Notes: generated by a model from the sequence alone, not told the origin. DNA of 64,000 nt from Bacillales bacterium (GCA_035700025.1 DASSOY010000048.1:136484-200483), one strand, 5' to 3'; counted from the stretch's first letter, positions 46,045 to 57,510 are shown. Numbers and translations are program-made.

Positions 46045-47007
46045 TTGCCCGATGATTTGAAATGGATCGATCTCCATATCGAAAATCAAAATGAGGCTCA
46101 ACAGTTGTTTGGCCCGAACGATACGCATTTGAAAGCGATCGAGAAACTGCTGAACGTCTCGATCACCACGCGCGGCGAGGGGATTTCTGTAACAGGCGAA
46201 GCCCGCAAGCGCGAACGAGTGGAAAATGTGTTGAAAACATTGTTGACGTTAATCAGAAGAGGGACGAAGATTTCCGAACGCGATGTTATTTATGCAGTGA
46301 ATTTAAGCGAACAGGAACTGCTCGACGAACTGCTCGAGCTGTACCATGAGGAAATCACTGTGAACGCGAAAGGAAAGCCGATCCGGGTCAAGACGCTCGG
46401 CCAACGGCACTATGTCTCAGCGATGAAGAAGAACGATCTTATTTTCGGAATCGGTCCGGCCGGAACCGGGAAAACGTATTTAGCGGTCGTCATGGCCGTT
46501 GCCGCCTTAAAACGGAATCAACAAAAAAAAATCATCCTGACACGGCCTGCGGTCGAAGCCGGAGAACGTCTCGGATTTTTGCCGGGTGATTTAAAAGAAA
46601 AGGTCGACCCTTATTTGCGTCCGCTGTATGATGCTCTGCATGACGTGCTCGGCGCCGAGCAAACGGCAAGGCTCGTGGAACGCGGTTCGATCGAGATCGC
46701 TCCGCTTGCGTATATGAGGGGAAGGACCCTCGACGATTGTTATGTTATTTTAGACGAAGCTCAAAATACGACCCCGGAACAAATGAAGATGTTTCTTACC
46801 CGGCTCGGATTCGGCTCGAAGATGGTCATTACCGGCGATGTCACTCAGGTCGACTTGCCTAAAGGCCACAAGTCCGGATTGAAAATGGCCGAACAAATTT
46901 TGGCACCGGTGAAAGACGTGTCTTTCGTTTATTTGCAACAATCGGACGTCGTTCGTCATCCTCTCGTACAACAAATCATTGAAGCGTACGCGACGGCTGG
47001 TCATTAG
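46045..47007 (+). CDS. phoH: PhoH-like ATPase
   Basis: A 320-residue P-loop ATPase. Walker A is GIGPAGTGKTYLA, Walker B CYVILDEAQN, with TGDVTQVDLP behind it. PhoH, PgpH, YbeY and Era genes are grouped in many Firmicutes, linked with rRNA maturation. It starts with TTG two bases after yqfD, with AAGGAGA upstream. Confidence 0.95.
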   Translation: MPDDLKWIDLHIENQNEAQQLFGPNDTHLKAIEKLLNVSITTRGEGISVTGEARKRERVENVLKTLLTLIRRGTKISERDVIYAVNLSEQELLDELLELYHEEITVNAKGKPIRVKTLGQRHYVSAMKKNDLIFGIGPAGTGKTYLAVVMAVAALKRNQQKKIILTRPAVEAGERLGFLPGDLKEKVDPYLRPLYDALHDVLGAEQTARLVERGSIEIAPLAYMRGRTLDDCYVILDEAQNTTPEQMKMFLTRLGFGSKMVITGDVTQVDLPKGHKSGLKMAEQILAPVKDVSFVYLQQSDVVRHPLVQQIIEAYATAGH

Positions 47008-47043
47008 TACGCAGTAAGGCGCTGTCGCGAGGAGGCTACAAAA

Positions 47044-49221
47044 GTGAAAGAACGTATTTTCGGTTGGCGTGAAATGAAAGATCATCGTTCCGTGAGAACG
47101 ATCATTTACATTGTTCTCGGCTTTGTCATGTATTTGGCAATGGTCGACAATGTCATGCCGGAAAAGCTGGACATCCGGCCGTTTTCGATCGCGCCCGAAG
47201 ATATTCTTTCCCCTGTGACGACCGTCGACGGTGAAGCAACGAAAGAAAAACAAAACGAAGCGGCCGCAGCTGTCGCTCCGAAATATACGTTCAAACAAAC
47301 AACAGCGCTCGTGCAAATCGAAAAAGCGAACGCCATATACGATACCGCAATCAAAATCGCCCAACAAAAAAAGGCGATCACGTCTTCCACGGATGCGAAC
47401 GGTGGACAGGCCGATACCACGAACGAAACGGAAAAGGTGTCAACAGAAGAAAAAATCAGTCTGCTGAAAAGCAACCTTTCGCAAAACATTGTCGAAGAAT
47501 TGCCGAAGACGACGTTGAAATCGCTTGTAACGACACAACCGTCTGACTTGACGATCGCCAAAGAGATCACCGGAACGACCCTTAACGCCGTCATGGCGAA
47601 ACAAATTAAATGGGGTGAACTTGCCAAAGCGAAACGGTCGGTCAACGAAGTGTTTCCTGAGTCTTCCCTTCCCCCGTCGCTGAAAAAAGCGGCCGAGGCG
47701 ATCACGAAACAACTGATCGTTCCGAACTACGTCTTGAATGCGAAGAAAACGAAACAGGCACGACAGGAAGCGATCGAATCCGTCGATCCTGTCCTGATCC
47801 AGGAAGGACAAATCCTGGCTAAAAAAGGGCAGGTCATCAACCATCAAATGTACCACCAAATCGAGGTTGCCGGATTGTTGGACGACAGCTTTAATCCATA
47901 TCCTTATCTAGGCCTCGGAATTCTTGTATTCTTGCTGATGGCGTTCGTCAGCTATGAAACGAGCGGTCTCGAATCGAAAGTCAGGAGCGGCAACACCTAC
48001 GTTTTGATGTACGGGTTGGTCATGTTCGTCACTTTCTTGTTGATGAAAATCACGAGCCTGTTGTCGGAATTCCATGTTCATGGTTTGATTTTTCTCGTTC
48101 CCGCCGCGGTCGGAACGATGCTCATCCGGCTGCTGATCAGCGAACGGCTGGCGATCACCACCAGTTTCGTGCTTGCGGTATGTGCGTCCATTTTATTCAA
48201 TGAATCGACGCTTGCCATCATGAATTTCACATTCGGGATTTACGTGCTTTTCAGCTGCTTGGCGGGAGCGGTGTTAATCGGAAAAAGAAATGCTCGTCCG
48301 CGCATCTTGAAAACCGGATTGATGGTGTCGCTCGTCAATATTCTCGTTGTGTTGATATTCCTCTTCCTGAAAACGAGTCAGCTTGCCGTATTCGATGTCG
48401 TTTTGAGTCTCGGATTCGCTTTTTTGGCGGGATTTTTGTCATCGGTTTTGACACTCGGCTTCATGCCGTTCTTTGAAGTTGCCTTTGGTATTTTGTCGAC
48501 GATGCGGTTGATCGAATTGTCCAACCCAAACCACCCGCTGCTCCGCAAAATTTTAACAGAGGCCCCCGGGACGTATCATCATAGCGTCATGGTGGCGAAT
48601 TTGGCGGAGGCGGCATGCGAAGCGATTGGTGCCAACGGACTGTTGGCCAGAGTGGCGGCATACTATCATGACATCGGGAAAACGAAACGACCGCGATTTT
48701 TTATCGAGAATCAAATGGGAATGGAAAACCCGCACGATAAGATTTCGCCGCAGCTGAGCCGAACGGTCATCTTGTCTCATCCTTACGACGGCGCGATCAT
48801 GCTGAGGGAACACCGGTTGCCGAAAGAAATCGTCGATATCGCTGAGCAGCATCACGGAACGACGCTTTTATCGTTCTTTTACAATAAGGCGCTGCAATCA
48901 GGAGCAGCCGACGTCAGCGAATCGGAGTTTCGTTATCCGGGTCCGAAGGTGCAAACGAAAGAAGCCGCCGTCATCGAAATTGCCGACAGCGTCGAAGCGG
49001 CAACACGATCGTTGAGCAAACCGAAACCGGAAAAAATTGAATCGCTCGTTCGCAAAATTATTACGGCACGCCTTGAAGACGGGCAATTTGACGAATGTCA
49101 ATTGACGTTGAAGGAACTCGATACGGTAGCACAGTCGATATGCGAAACGTTGAAAGGCATTTTCCATTCGCGGATCGAATATCCAGAGGTGGATTGGAAG
49201 AAAAAAGTGGGGCATGCTTAA
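47044..49221 (+). CDS. pgpH: Cyclic di-AMP phosphodiesterase PgpH (7TM-HD)
   Basis: A 725-residue membrane enzyme that hydrolyses c-di-AMP. One N-terminal helix, a large extracellular 7TMR-HDED domain (about 50-275), seven helices (about 280-480) and a cytoplasmic HD domain with HHSVMVANLAEAA, YYHDIGK and SHPYDGA. GTG start with GAGGAGG. Confidence 0.96.
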   Translation: MKERIFGWREMKDHRSVRTIIYIVLGFVMYLAMVDNVMPEKLDIRPFSIAPEDILSPVTTVDGEATKEKQNEAAAAVAPKYTFKQTTALVQIEKANAIYDTAIKIAQQKKAITSSTDANGGQADTTNETEKVSTEEKISLLKSNLSQNIVEELPKTTLKSLVTTQPSDLTIAKEITGTTLNAVMAKQIKWGELAKAKRSVNEVFPESSLPPSLKKAAEAITKQLIVPNYVLNAKKTKQARQEAIESVDPVLIQEGQILAKKGQVINHQMYHQIEVAGLLDDSFNPYPYLGLGILVFLLMAFVSYETSGLESKVRSGNTYVLMYGLVMFVTFLLMKITSLLSEFHVHGLIFLVPAAVGTMLIRLLISERLAITTSFVLAVCASILFNESTLAIMNFTFGIYVLFSCLAGAVLIGKRNARPRILKTGLMVSLVNILVVLIFLFLKTSQLAVFDVVLSLGFAFLAGFLSSVLTLGFMPFFEVAFGILSTMRLIELSNPNHPLLRKILTEAPGTYHHSVMVANLAEAACEAIGANGLLARVAAYYHDIGKTKRPRFFIENQMGMENPHDKISPQLSRTVILSHPYDGAIMLREHRLPKEIVDIAEQHHGTTLLSFFYNKALQSGAADVSESEFRYPGPKVQTKEAAVIEIADSVEAATRSLSKPKPEKIESLVRKIITARLEDGQFDECQLTLKELDTVAQSICETLKGIFHSRIEYPEVDWKKKVGHA

Positions 49222-49222
49222 T

Positions 49223-49687
49223 ATGATTATTGATATTCAAGATGAAACGGGCACATTGCACGACGAGCATTTTGAAGTCGTACGCGGTTTGCTTGAAGCC
49301 GCTGCGGCTGCGGAAAACATTGATTCAGACACCGAAGTTTCAGTCATCTTCTTGAACGATGAAAGCCTTCACGAATTAAATCGAACGTATCGCGGCGTCG
49401 ATCGTCCGACAGACGTATTGTCTTTTGCATTAGAAGAGGAAGGCGAGGACGAGCCGGCGATCGTTGGTGATCGTTTTCCGCAAGCTTTAGGAGACATTGC
49501 CATCTCCGTTGAGACGGCGGAACGGCAGGCGAACGACTATGGACATTCGTTCATGCGCGAGATTGGATTTTTAGCGGTGCACGGCTTCCTGCATCTATGC
49601 GGGTACGATCACGGCACGGTTGAACAAGAAAAACGGATGTTCGAAAAGCAAAAGGGATTATTGACGGCCTATGGACTTGAAAAGTAA
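49223..49687 (+). CDS. ybeY: Endoribonuclease / rRNA maturation factor YbeY
   Basis: A 154-residue zinc protein for 16S rRNA maturation. The zinc motif HGFLHLCGYDH is near the C-terminus, with YRGVDRPTDVLSFAL and LGDIAIS before it. ATG 49223 has GTGGGG at a fair distance; ATG 49214 overlaps pgpH and lacks a spaced site. The end overlaps dgkA by 17 bases. Confidence 0.96.
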   Translation: MIIDIQDETGTLHDEHFEVVRGLLEAAAAAENIDSDTEVSVIFLNDESLHELNRTYRGVDRPTDVLSFALEEEGEDEPAIVGDRFPQALGDIAISVETAERQANDYGHSFMREIGFLAVHGFLHLCGYDHGTVEQEKRMFEKQKGLLTAYGLEK

Positions 49688-50045
49688 CCGAAACCGCCGT
49701 TCAAGACTGTTTATTTGTTTCAAGTGGGCGTTTGAAGGATTGATGTACGCGTTGCAGACGGAACGAAACGTCCGCATTCATTTTACGGCAGCTATTGTTG
49801 TGCTTGGTGCCGCTTTTGCGTTCAACTTTAGTTATTACGAACGGTTGCTCTTGTTTGGGGTCATCGGCTTCGTCATCGGAATGGAGTTGGTCAACACGGC
49901 AATCGAACGGTTGGTCGACCTGGTTTCCCCCGGCGAGCATCCGCTTGCGAAAAGGGCGAAAGATGTCGGCGCAGCCGCCGTATTGACGGCGGTATGCGTC
50001 GCGGTAGCCGTAGCCATGACGATATTTTTCCATCACTTCATGTAA
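49671..50045 (+). CDS. dgkA: Undecaprenol / diacylglycerol kinase
   Basis: A 124-residue membrane kinase of the DgkA family with three helices. FKWAFEGLMYALQTERNVRIH and GMELVNTAIERLVDLVSP hold the active-site residues. In Bacillus this protein phosphorylates undecaprenol. It starts within ybeY. Confidence 0.95.
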   Translation: MDLKSNRNRRSRLFICFKWAFEGLMYALQTERNVRIHFTAAIVVLGAAFAFNFSYYERLLLFGVIGFVIGMELVNTAIERLVDLVSPGEHPLAKRAKDVGAAAVLTAVCVAVAVAMTIFFHHFM

Positions 50046-51354
<1,309 letters not shown>

Positions 51355-51433
51355 CAAAAATTCCATCACATGATTTCACCATGGCCGACCAACCTAAGGA
51401 AGAGAACGCACAACAAGAAGGGTGGAATTGTTC

Positions 51434-51601
51434 ATGTTGGATTTAACGTGGAAGGTGTTTTGCATGACGGGAGACGTCAATACGTACTTGTTATTAAAAC
51501 AGCTTGAACAAGCCCCGAACGATCAAGAGGCCCATGGATCCGTTTACGCGGACTCGGCCATAGACGAAGTATCTGCCAGCTCCGTTCAGGCGATCGAATA
51601 G
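51434..51601 (+). CDS. yqzL: YqzL family small protein
   Basis: A 55-residue protein starting MLDLTWKVFCMTGDVNTYLL, the YqzL family pattern, located between era and recO as in B. subtilis. The Ser/Ala-rich tail makes it somewhat longer than the homologue I recall. AGAAGGGTGG precedes the ATG. Function unknown. Confidence 0.88.
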   Translation: MLDLTWKVFCMTGDVNTYLLLKQLEQAPNDQEAHGSVYADSAIDEVSASSVQAIE

Positions 51602-51638
51602 TATTATGTACCTTGCATTATAGTTCATATTCGCAAAA

Positions 51639-51671
51639 GGTGTGACGAAACCGTTAGTCACACCGTTTTCT
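51639..51671 (+). terminator. Terminator between yqzL and recO
   Basis: GGTGTGAC and GTCACACC pair across ten bases; GTTTTCTTT follows. It ends only about 20 bases before the recO start. Confidence 0.8.
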
Positions 51672-51691
51672 TTCGATCGGTGGTGGAAAGA

Positions 51692-52447
51692 TTGTTGACG
51701 AAAGACGAAGGCATAGTTATCCGTACGGTCGACTACGGGGAAACGAACAAAATCGTTACGCTTTTCACAAGAGCGGGCGGAAAAGTAGCCGTCTTTGGCC
51801 GCGGTGCAAAAAAGACGAGAAGCACCTTGGCGTCGGTTACCCAGTTGTTTACGTACGGTTCGTATTTATTTTTTCTCGGAAGCGGGCTCGGAACGATGCG
51901 GCAAGGGGAGATGATTGATTCATTCCGCCGGTTGCGGGAAGATCTTTATCGAACCGCCTATGCTTCCTATATCGTTGAATTGCTCGATAAGGTAACGGAA
52001 GACCAATCACCCGATCCGTTTTTATTCGAATTGCTTTACCAATGTCTCCATTACATCGACGAAGAACGGGATCCTGAAGTTATCATGTTTATTTTTCAAA
52101 CGAAAATGCTGCACGTTGCAGGCATCCGTCCGGAACTCAATGGCTGTTCACGCTGCGGGCATCGAGACGGACCCTTTTTGTTTTCCATTGTTGAGGGCGG
52201 ATTGCTTTGTGAACGATGTCAACGCGTGGATCCGCGCGCATGGCCGGTTGCGGATGTCGTCGTTAAGTTGCTTCGGCTCTTTTCCTCCTTTGCTATGAAT
52301 CGGCTTGGCCAAATTTCACTGAAACCGGAAACGAAGAAAGCGTTGAAAACAATTTTGGACAATTATTATGAAGAATATTCGGGACTTCGCATGAAATCGA
52401 AAAGGTTCCTTGACCAGCTTGAGCGAATGGATCCGGGTACGAGTTGA
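51692..52447 (+). CDS. recO: DNA repair protein RecO
   Basis: A 251-residue recombination mediator that loads RecA with RecR. The N-terminal OB fold begins LTKDEGIVIRTVDYGETNKI; a zinc site CSRCG/CERC lies in the C-terminal half. TTG 51692 aligns with the B. subtilis start that I recall; two GTG codons upstream (51680, 51683) are alternatives. Confidence 0.95.
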   Translation: MLTKDEGIVIRTVDYGETNKIVTLFTRAGGKVAVFGRGAKKTRSTLASVTQLFTYGSYLFFLGSGLGTMRQGEMIDSFRRLREDLYRTAYASYIVELLDKVTEDQSPDPFLFELLYQCLHYIDEERDPEVIMFIFQTKMLHVAGIRPELNGCSRCGHRDGPFLFSIVEGGLLCERCQRVDPRAWPVADVVVKLLRLFSSFAMNRLGQISLKPETKKALKTILDNYYEEYSGLRMKSKRFLDQLERMDPGTS

Positions 52448-52472
52448 CACGAATCGGAAAATTGAGTATGAT
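52444..52472 (+). promoter_or_regulatory. Sigma-A promoter of glyQS
   Basis: TTGACA, 17 bases, TATGAT. The -35 box overlaps the recO stop codon; the T-box leader starts just after. Confidence 0.9.
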
Positions 52473-52478
52473 AACGAC

Positions 52479-52710
52479 ACAACAAATGCATAACGATCAT
52501 GCCGTGAAGGAAAACAGTATTTGCAGTTAAGGTATCAAAGCGAATCCCGGTCGGTGAAAGCGGGGTATACAAACTGTGAAGAAGGCATTCCGAAGCATGT
52601 TGCGATTGAAAGTGATCTCTTCTTCTCAAAATGAAGAGGTAATTAGGGTGGAACCGCGGGTACAACTCTCGTCCCTACGCTGCAAGAGCCGGCGTGGACG
52701 GGGTTTTTTT
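52479..52710 (+). ncRNA. T-box riboswitch for glycyl-tRNA
   Basis: The T-box antiterminator sequence TTAGGGTGGAACCGCGGG is at 52643-52660. The terminator CGTCCCTACGC/GCGTGGACGG with a T-run is at 52670-52710. Stem I carries GGTGAA, and the specifier is most likely GGC (Gly) at 52584-52586. Uncharged tRNA-Gly should allow read-through into glyQS. Confidence 0.95.
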
Positions 52711-52732
52711 TATGGATGGAGGGAAAAACACG

Positions 52733-53620
52733 ATGAATGTACAAGAAATGATGCTTACGCTGCAAAATTTCTGGGCGGAACAAGGTTGTTTAATCATGCA
52801 GGCGTATGATGTCGAGAAAGGGGCGGGCACGATGAATCCGATGACTTTTTTGCGCAGCATCGGACCGGAACCGTGGAAAGTCGCTTATGTCGAACCGTCC
52901 CGGCGCCCTGCCGATGCGCGTTACGGGGAAAACCCGAATCGCGTTTACCAACATCATCAATTTCAAGTAATCATGAAACCGTCGCCGGACAATATTCAAG
53001 AATTGTACTTGCAAAGTTTGGATCAATTAGGAATCGATCCGTTGGAACATGACATCCGATTCGTTGAAGACAACTGGGAGGATCCGACGCTCGGCGCTTC
53101 CGGACTCGGTTGGGAAGTTTGGCTAGACGGCATGGAAATTACGCAGTTTACGTATTTTCAACAAGTGGGCGGCTTGGAAGCGAAGCCGGTTTCCGCGGAA
53201 TTGACGTACGGATTGGAGCGGCTTGCTACGTACATCCAGGACACGAGTTCCGTGCACGAACTGGAATGGAGCAAAGATTTTTCGTGGAAGGACATTTACT
53301 TGCAGCCTGAATACGAACACTCGAAATATACGTTCGAAGTGTCCGACGTTGAAGGGTTGTTCAAGCGTTTTTCTATGTATGAAGAAGAGGCCCGCCGTGC
53401 TCTTGAAGAAAATCTCGTCTTTCCCGCTTATGATTATGTGCTGAAATGCTCGCATACCTTTAATTTGCTCGAAGCCCGCGGCGCGATTTCCGTTACTGAA
53501 CGTACAGGTTATATTGCCCGGGCGCGGAAATTGGCGAGACGATGTGCGCAAACGTATTACGAAGAACGGAAGCGGCTCGGATTTCCAATGTTGCAAGAAC
53601 AATCGCACAGTGACGGTTAA
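52733..53620 (+). CDS. glyQ: Glycyl-tRNA synthetase alpha subunit
   Basis: A 295-residue class II synthetase catalytic subunit. [36 protein letters not shown] and FTYFQQVGG are family blocks. ATG 52733 has GGAGGG upstream. glyS follows. Confidence 0.98.
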   Translation: MNVQEMMLTLQNFWAEQGCLIMQAYDVEKGAGTMNPMTFLRSIGPEPWKVAYVEPSRRPADARYGENPNRVYQHHQFQVIMKPSPDNIQELYLQSLDQLGIDPLEHDIRFVEDNWEDPTLGASGLGWEVWLDGMEITQFTYFQQVGGLEAKPVSAELTYGLERLATYIQDTSSVHELEWSKDFSWKDIYLQPEYEHSKYTFEVSDVEGLFKRFSMYEEEARRALEENLVFPAYDYVLKCSHTFNLLEARGAISVTERTGYIARARKLARRCAQTYYEERKRLGFPMLQEQSHSDG

Positions 53621-53655
53621 GTGACGGATGACACGGATGAAAGGAAGGGATCCAG

Positions 53656-55749
53656 TTGAGTGAACGACAACCTTTTTTGCTTGAAATCGGGCTGGAAGAG
53701 ATGCCGGCACCGTTTGTGCCTGATGCGATCGACCAATTGAAAAATAAATGCGCCGCATGGTTTGAGGAAAACGAATTAGCGTATGGAGAAATTCGAACGT
53801 TCTCAACCCCCCGGCGTCTGACGATTCTCGTCACAGAGGTTCCGTTAAAACAACCCGACAGAGAAATAGAAGCGAGAGGTCCGGCCAAACAAATTGCGAT
53901 GGACGAGGACGGGGAATGGTCGAAGCCGGCGATCGGCTTCGCTCGCGGGCAAGGGGTCGACGTGAACGATTTGTACGTACAAGAGGTAAAAGGCAAAGCG
54001 TACGTATTTGCGAAAAAATATATTAAAGGAGAAAGAACGGAAGCGCTGCTGCCGGGAATGAAAACGGTCATTCAAACGCTGTCCTTCCCGCGAAGCATGC
54101 GATGGGGCACGCACGACTTTCGCTTTATCCGGCCGATCCGCTGGATGGTGGCGTTGTTCGGGGAGCAGGTCGTCCCCATTTCGATGACTGGGGTGGAATC
54201 GGGGCGCCGTACCCGGGGACACCGTTTTCTCGGCGAAGAAATCGAATTGCATCAACCTGCCGACTATGAGCATGCGTTGCTCGGCCAATATGTCATTGCT
54301 GACGCTGACCAACGAAAGCAAGCGATTCGCGAGCAATTGGAAACATTGATGCTTGAGGAAAGTTGGCATATACCGATCGATGAGTCATTGTTAGACGAAA
54401 TTACCAATCTCGTCGAATATCCGACGGTGTTGTATGGAACCTTCGACAAAACTTTTTTGAAATTGCCGAAGGAGGTATTGTTGACTTCGATGCGCGAACA
54501 TCAGCGGTATTTTCCGGTCGAAGGCGAAAACGGCGAATTGCTGCCGTATTTCGTTACCGTTCGCAACGGGGACCATCGCCATCTCGATCAAGTTGCCAAA
54601 GGCAATGAAAAAGTTTTGCGGGCCCGGTTGAGTGACGCGGTATTTTTCTATGAAGAAGATCAAAAAACGACGATCGACGAGGCGTTGAAACGACTCAGCC
54701 ATATTGTGTTTCAAGAAAAGCTCGGAACTATGGCGGATAAGACGGCGAGGGTTCGCCGGCTCGCGAACCAAATCGCCGAACAATTGAAAATAGCGCCGGA
54801 AACCCAACGATTTGTGGATCGAGCGGCCGAAATTTGCAAATTTGACCTCGTGACGCATATGGTCGATGAATTTTCTGAATTGCAAGGAGTCATAGGTGAA
54901 CAATACGCGCGTTTGTTTGGCGAACCTGAACTTGTGGCCGTTGCGGTGCGGGAACATTATCAACCGAGGTTCAAAGACGATGCACTTCCCGCGACCGATT
55001 GCGGAGCGATCGTGGCCATCGCCGACAAACTTGATACAATTACCGGCTGTTTTTTGGCCGGGCTGATTCCGACCGGTTCACAGGACCCTTACGCTTTGCG
55101 CCGTCATGCGCTCGGCATCGTGCAAATTTTATTGGAGCGCAAGTTCGCTTTGTCTGTCGAGAATTTGTTTCGGTTAGCGCTGGACGTGTATGCGGAAACA
55201 GGGTTGTTCAATCGGAAACGTTCGGAAGCGTCGCAACAATTGCGTGAATTTTTCACAACGAGAATTCGCACATTGCTGCAAGAAAGAACCATACCGTACG
55301 ATGTGGTCGATGCAGTGCTGGCGGGAGAGATCAATCAAGTTGCCGATTTGGCCGCCAAAGCGGAATTGCTCACGAAAAAAAGAACGACCGATGCTTTTAA
55401 ACCGCTCGTCGAAGCTTTGAGCCGTGTAACGAACATCGCAGCGAAAGCGGATATTGCGGATTCAGACGAAGCACGTGCCAACCCTGAACTGTTTGCGGCG
55501 GAACAGGAAAAAGCCTTGTACGAGGCGGCAAACAAGGTTGATGAACAATTATTGGAAGCGGCAAATAACGACGATCCGCAGCAAGCTTATGAGGCGTTGA
55601 TCGAACTGCAGCCGGTCATTCATGAGTATTTCGACAACATTATGGTGATGGCGGAAGATCATCAACTACGTGAAAACCGGTTGAAACAAATGGTGGCATT
55701 GTCGCGGTCGATTCGTTCCTTTGCTGATTTTGGCGCCATTGTCCTTTAA
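53656..55749 (+). CDS. glyS: Glycyl-tRNA synthetase beta subunit
   Basis: A 697-residue tRNA-binding subunit. LLEIGLEEMPAPFV opens the protein; HDFRFIRPIRWM and VREHYQPRFKDDALP lie in the core, and an anticodon-binding (DALR-like) domain ends it. TTG start with GAAAGGAAGG upstream. Confidence 0.98.
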   Translation: MSERQPFLLEIGLEEMPAPFVPDAIDQLKNKCAAWFEENELAYGEIRTFSTPRRLTILVTEVPLKQPDREIEARGPAKQIAMDEDGEWSKPAIGFARGQGVDVNDLYVQEVKGKAYVFAKKYIKGERTEALLPGMKTVIQTLSFPRSMRWGTHDFRFIRPIRWMVALFGEQVVPISMTGVESGRRTRGHRFLGEEIELHQPADYEHALLGQYVIADADQRKQAIREQLETLMLEESWHIPIDESLLDEITNLVEYPTVLYGTFDKTFLKLPKEVLLTSMREHQRYFPVEGENGELLPYFVTVRNGDHRHLDQVAKGNEKVLRARLSDAVFFYEEDQKTTIDEALKRLSHIVFQEKLGTMADKTARVRRLANQIAEQLKIAPETQRFVDRAAEICKFDLVTHMVDEFSELQGVIGEQYARLFGEPELVAVAVREHYQPRFKDDALPATDCGAIVAIADKLDTITGCFLAGLIPTGSQDPYALRRHALGIVQILLERKFALSVENLFRLALDVYAETGLFNRKRSEASQQLREFFTTRIRTLLQERTIPYDVVDAVLAGEINQVADLAAKAELLTKKRTTDAFKPLVEALSRVTNIAAKADIADSDEARANPELFAAEQEKALYEAANKVDEQLLEAANNDDPQQAYEALIELQPVIHEYFDNIMVMAEDHQLRENRLKQMVALSRSIRSFADFGAIVL

Positions 55750-55777
55750 GGGAAACCGTCAAAAAGGGTGGTGAAAC

Positions 55778-56416
55778 ATCATCGAACTGAGCGAGAGGCA
55801 ACAACATATATTGCAAATCGTCAAAGATGACGGACCCATTACTGGGGAACAGATCGCCGACAGGCTCGGCTTGACGAGGGCGACTTTGCGTCCGGACCTC
55901 GCCATTTTGACAATGGCCGGCTTTCTTGACGCGAGACCGCGTGTCGGATACTTTTATTCTGGAAAAACAGGCTCCCAATTGTTAACCGACAAAATCCGAA
56001 AGATGAAAGTGAAGGAATACCAGTCGATTCCGGTCGTCGTCGAACAATCCGCTTCCGTTTATGATGCGATCACGACGATGTTTCTCGAAGATGTCGGCAC
56101 CTTGTTCGTCGTCGACGAAAATGCCCATCTGGCCGGTGTTCTTTCCCGCAAAGATTTGCTTAGAGCCAGCCTCGGCAACCAAGACTTGGCGAAAATTCCG
56201 GTAAACATCATCATGACGCGCATGCCGAACATCACGATGTGTACGAAAGACGACCTCGTTATCGAAGTGGCGAAATTGTTGATCGAAAAACAAATCGACG
56301 GGTTGCCGGTCGTTAGACCGGGGAAATCGCCGGGTCATTTTGAAGTGATCGGCAGAATTACGAAGACAAACGTAACGAAAGCGCTCGTTGAAATCGCCTC
56401 GAATGAACCGGTTTAG
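55778..56416 (+). CDS. ccpN: Catabolite repressor CcpN, with no standard start codon at the expected place
   Basis: A repressor of gluconeogenic genes: winged helix (QIADRLGLTRATLRPDLAIL) then two CBS domains (DVGTLFVVDENAHLAGVLSRK and QIDGLPVVRP). The match to the B. subtilis protein, as I recall it, begins at IELSERQQHILQIV, upstream of the first standard in-frame start, TTG 55811. In that stretch there is no ATG, GTG or TTG; a TGA stops the frame at 55772. ATC 55778 lies six bases after GGTGG and would give MIELSERQ, 212 residues. Either ATC starts translation, TTG 55811 starts a shorter protein, or a one-base change has removed the start. Confidence 0.85.
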   Translation: MIELSERQQHILQIVKDDGPITGEQIADRLGLTRATLRPDLAILTMAGFLDARPRVGYFYSGKTGSQLLTDKIRKMKVKEYQSIPVVVEQSASVYDAITTMFLEDVGTLFVVDENAHLAGVLSRKDLLRASLGNQDLAKIPVNIIMTRMPNITMCTKDDLVIEVAKLLIEKQIDGLPVVRPGKSPGHFEVIGRITKTNVTKALVEIASNEPV

Positions 56417-56490
56417 TCGACGAGGCGGATGAGAGCTTTCGAATCCTTCGCTAGGGATAGAAGGGAACAAGCGAGTTTAAGGAGGATGTC

Positions 56491-57324
56491 ATGAATAGTC
56501 ACAAGAAAAATCGCGTCGTTTACGTTGTATCCGATTCCGTCGGAGAAACGGCGGAGCTTGTCGTGAAAGCGGCAGCGAGCCAATTCCGCGACCGGTCGAT
56601 CGATATTCGCCGTACTCCGTACGTGGAAGACAAACCAACCGTCGACGAAATCGTGACTTCGGCGAAAAATGACGAAGCACTTATCGCGTTCACGCTCGTA
56701 ATTCCTGAAATCAAACAACATTTGGTCGATGCCGCAACCGAACAAGCGGTGCCCGTCGTCGATATCCTTGGTCCGATGATGACGGGGATGGAACGACATT
56801 TTCAGCAAAAGCCGCGCTATGAACCCGGTCTTGTTCATACGTTGGATGAAAATTATTTCCGTCGCGTTGAAGCTGTCGAGTTCGCTGTTAAATACGACGA
56901 CGGGCGCGATCCAAGAGGGATAGAACGAGCCGACATCGTATTGATTGGTGTTTCCCGTACTTCAAAAACACCGCTTTCGCAATACTTGGCGAATAAACGT
57001 ATAAAGGTGGCCAACGTGCCGATTGTCCCTGAAGTTGAACCACCGGAAGAGTTATTTAAAGTATCAAAGCATAAATGCTTTGGTTTGCGTGCCGACGCAA
57101 GAAAACTGAATGATATACGCCGTGAACGGCTGATCGCACTCGGTCTCGATTCGTCTGCGAATTACGCAAACTTAAAACGAATCGAAGAAGAACTTTCGTT
57201 TTTCGACAGCGTTGTAAAACGCATCGGCTGCGAAGTAATCGATGTTTCCAACAAAGCGGTCGAAGAAACGGCGAACTTGATTTTAAATCAATATCGAAAT
57301 CGTCTCGAAGGCAAAAAACGTTGA
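56491..57324 (+). CDS. ppsR: Pyruvate, phosphate dikinase regulatory protein-like (PpsR/YqfL)
   Basis: A 277-residue kinase/pyrophosphorylase of the DUF299 family. [14 protein letters not shown] opens it and [16 protein letters not shown] is the P-loop. It follows ccpN, as yqfL does in B. subtilis. The partner enzyme (PPDK or PEP synthase) is not in the window. Confidence 0.95.
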   Translation: MNSHKKNRVVYVVSDSVGETAELVVKAAASQFRDRSIDIRRTPYVEDKPTVDEIVTSAKNDEALIAFTLVIPEIKQHLVDAATEQAVPVVDILGPMMTGMERHFQQKPRYEPGLVHTLDENYFRRVEAVEFAVKYDDGRDPRGIERADIVLIGVSRTSKTPLSQYLANKRIKVANVPIVPEVEPPEELFKVSKHKCFGLRADARKLNDIRRERLIALGLDSSANYANLKRIEEELSFFDSVVKRIGCEVIDVSNKAVEETANLILNQYRNRLEGKKR

Positions 57325-57350
57325 ATCGTTTCGAAATTCAACGTTTTTTT
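57313..57350 (+). terminator. Terminator after ppsR
   Basis: AAAAAACGTTGAAT and ATTCAACGTTTTTTT. The ppsR stop codon lies in the left arm. Confidence 0.9.
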
Positions 57351-57370
57351 GCGTAAAATGGGCAGAATGG

Positions 57371-57400
57371 TTGCCTAAACCGAATTCAATGTATTATAAT
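57371..57400 (+). promoter_or_regulatory. Likely promoter of the YaiI/dnaG/sigA unit
   Basis: TTGCCT, 18 bases and a perfect TATAAT, about 110 bases ahead of the gene. Confidence 0.6.
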
Positions 57401-57510
57401 TTGTTTTCGTGATTAAAATAACTATTAGTTAATAAAACATAGCAGTATTCTAAATTTTAAAACTAAATTTCAAAGGGAGGATTCCCCTCAAGGAATGTAG
57501 AATAAGAAAT

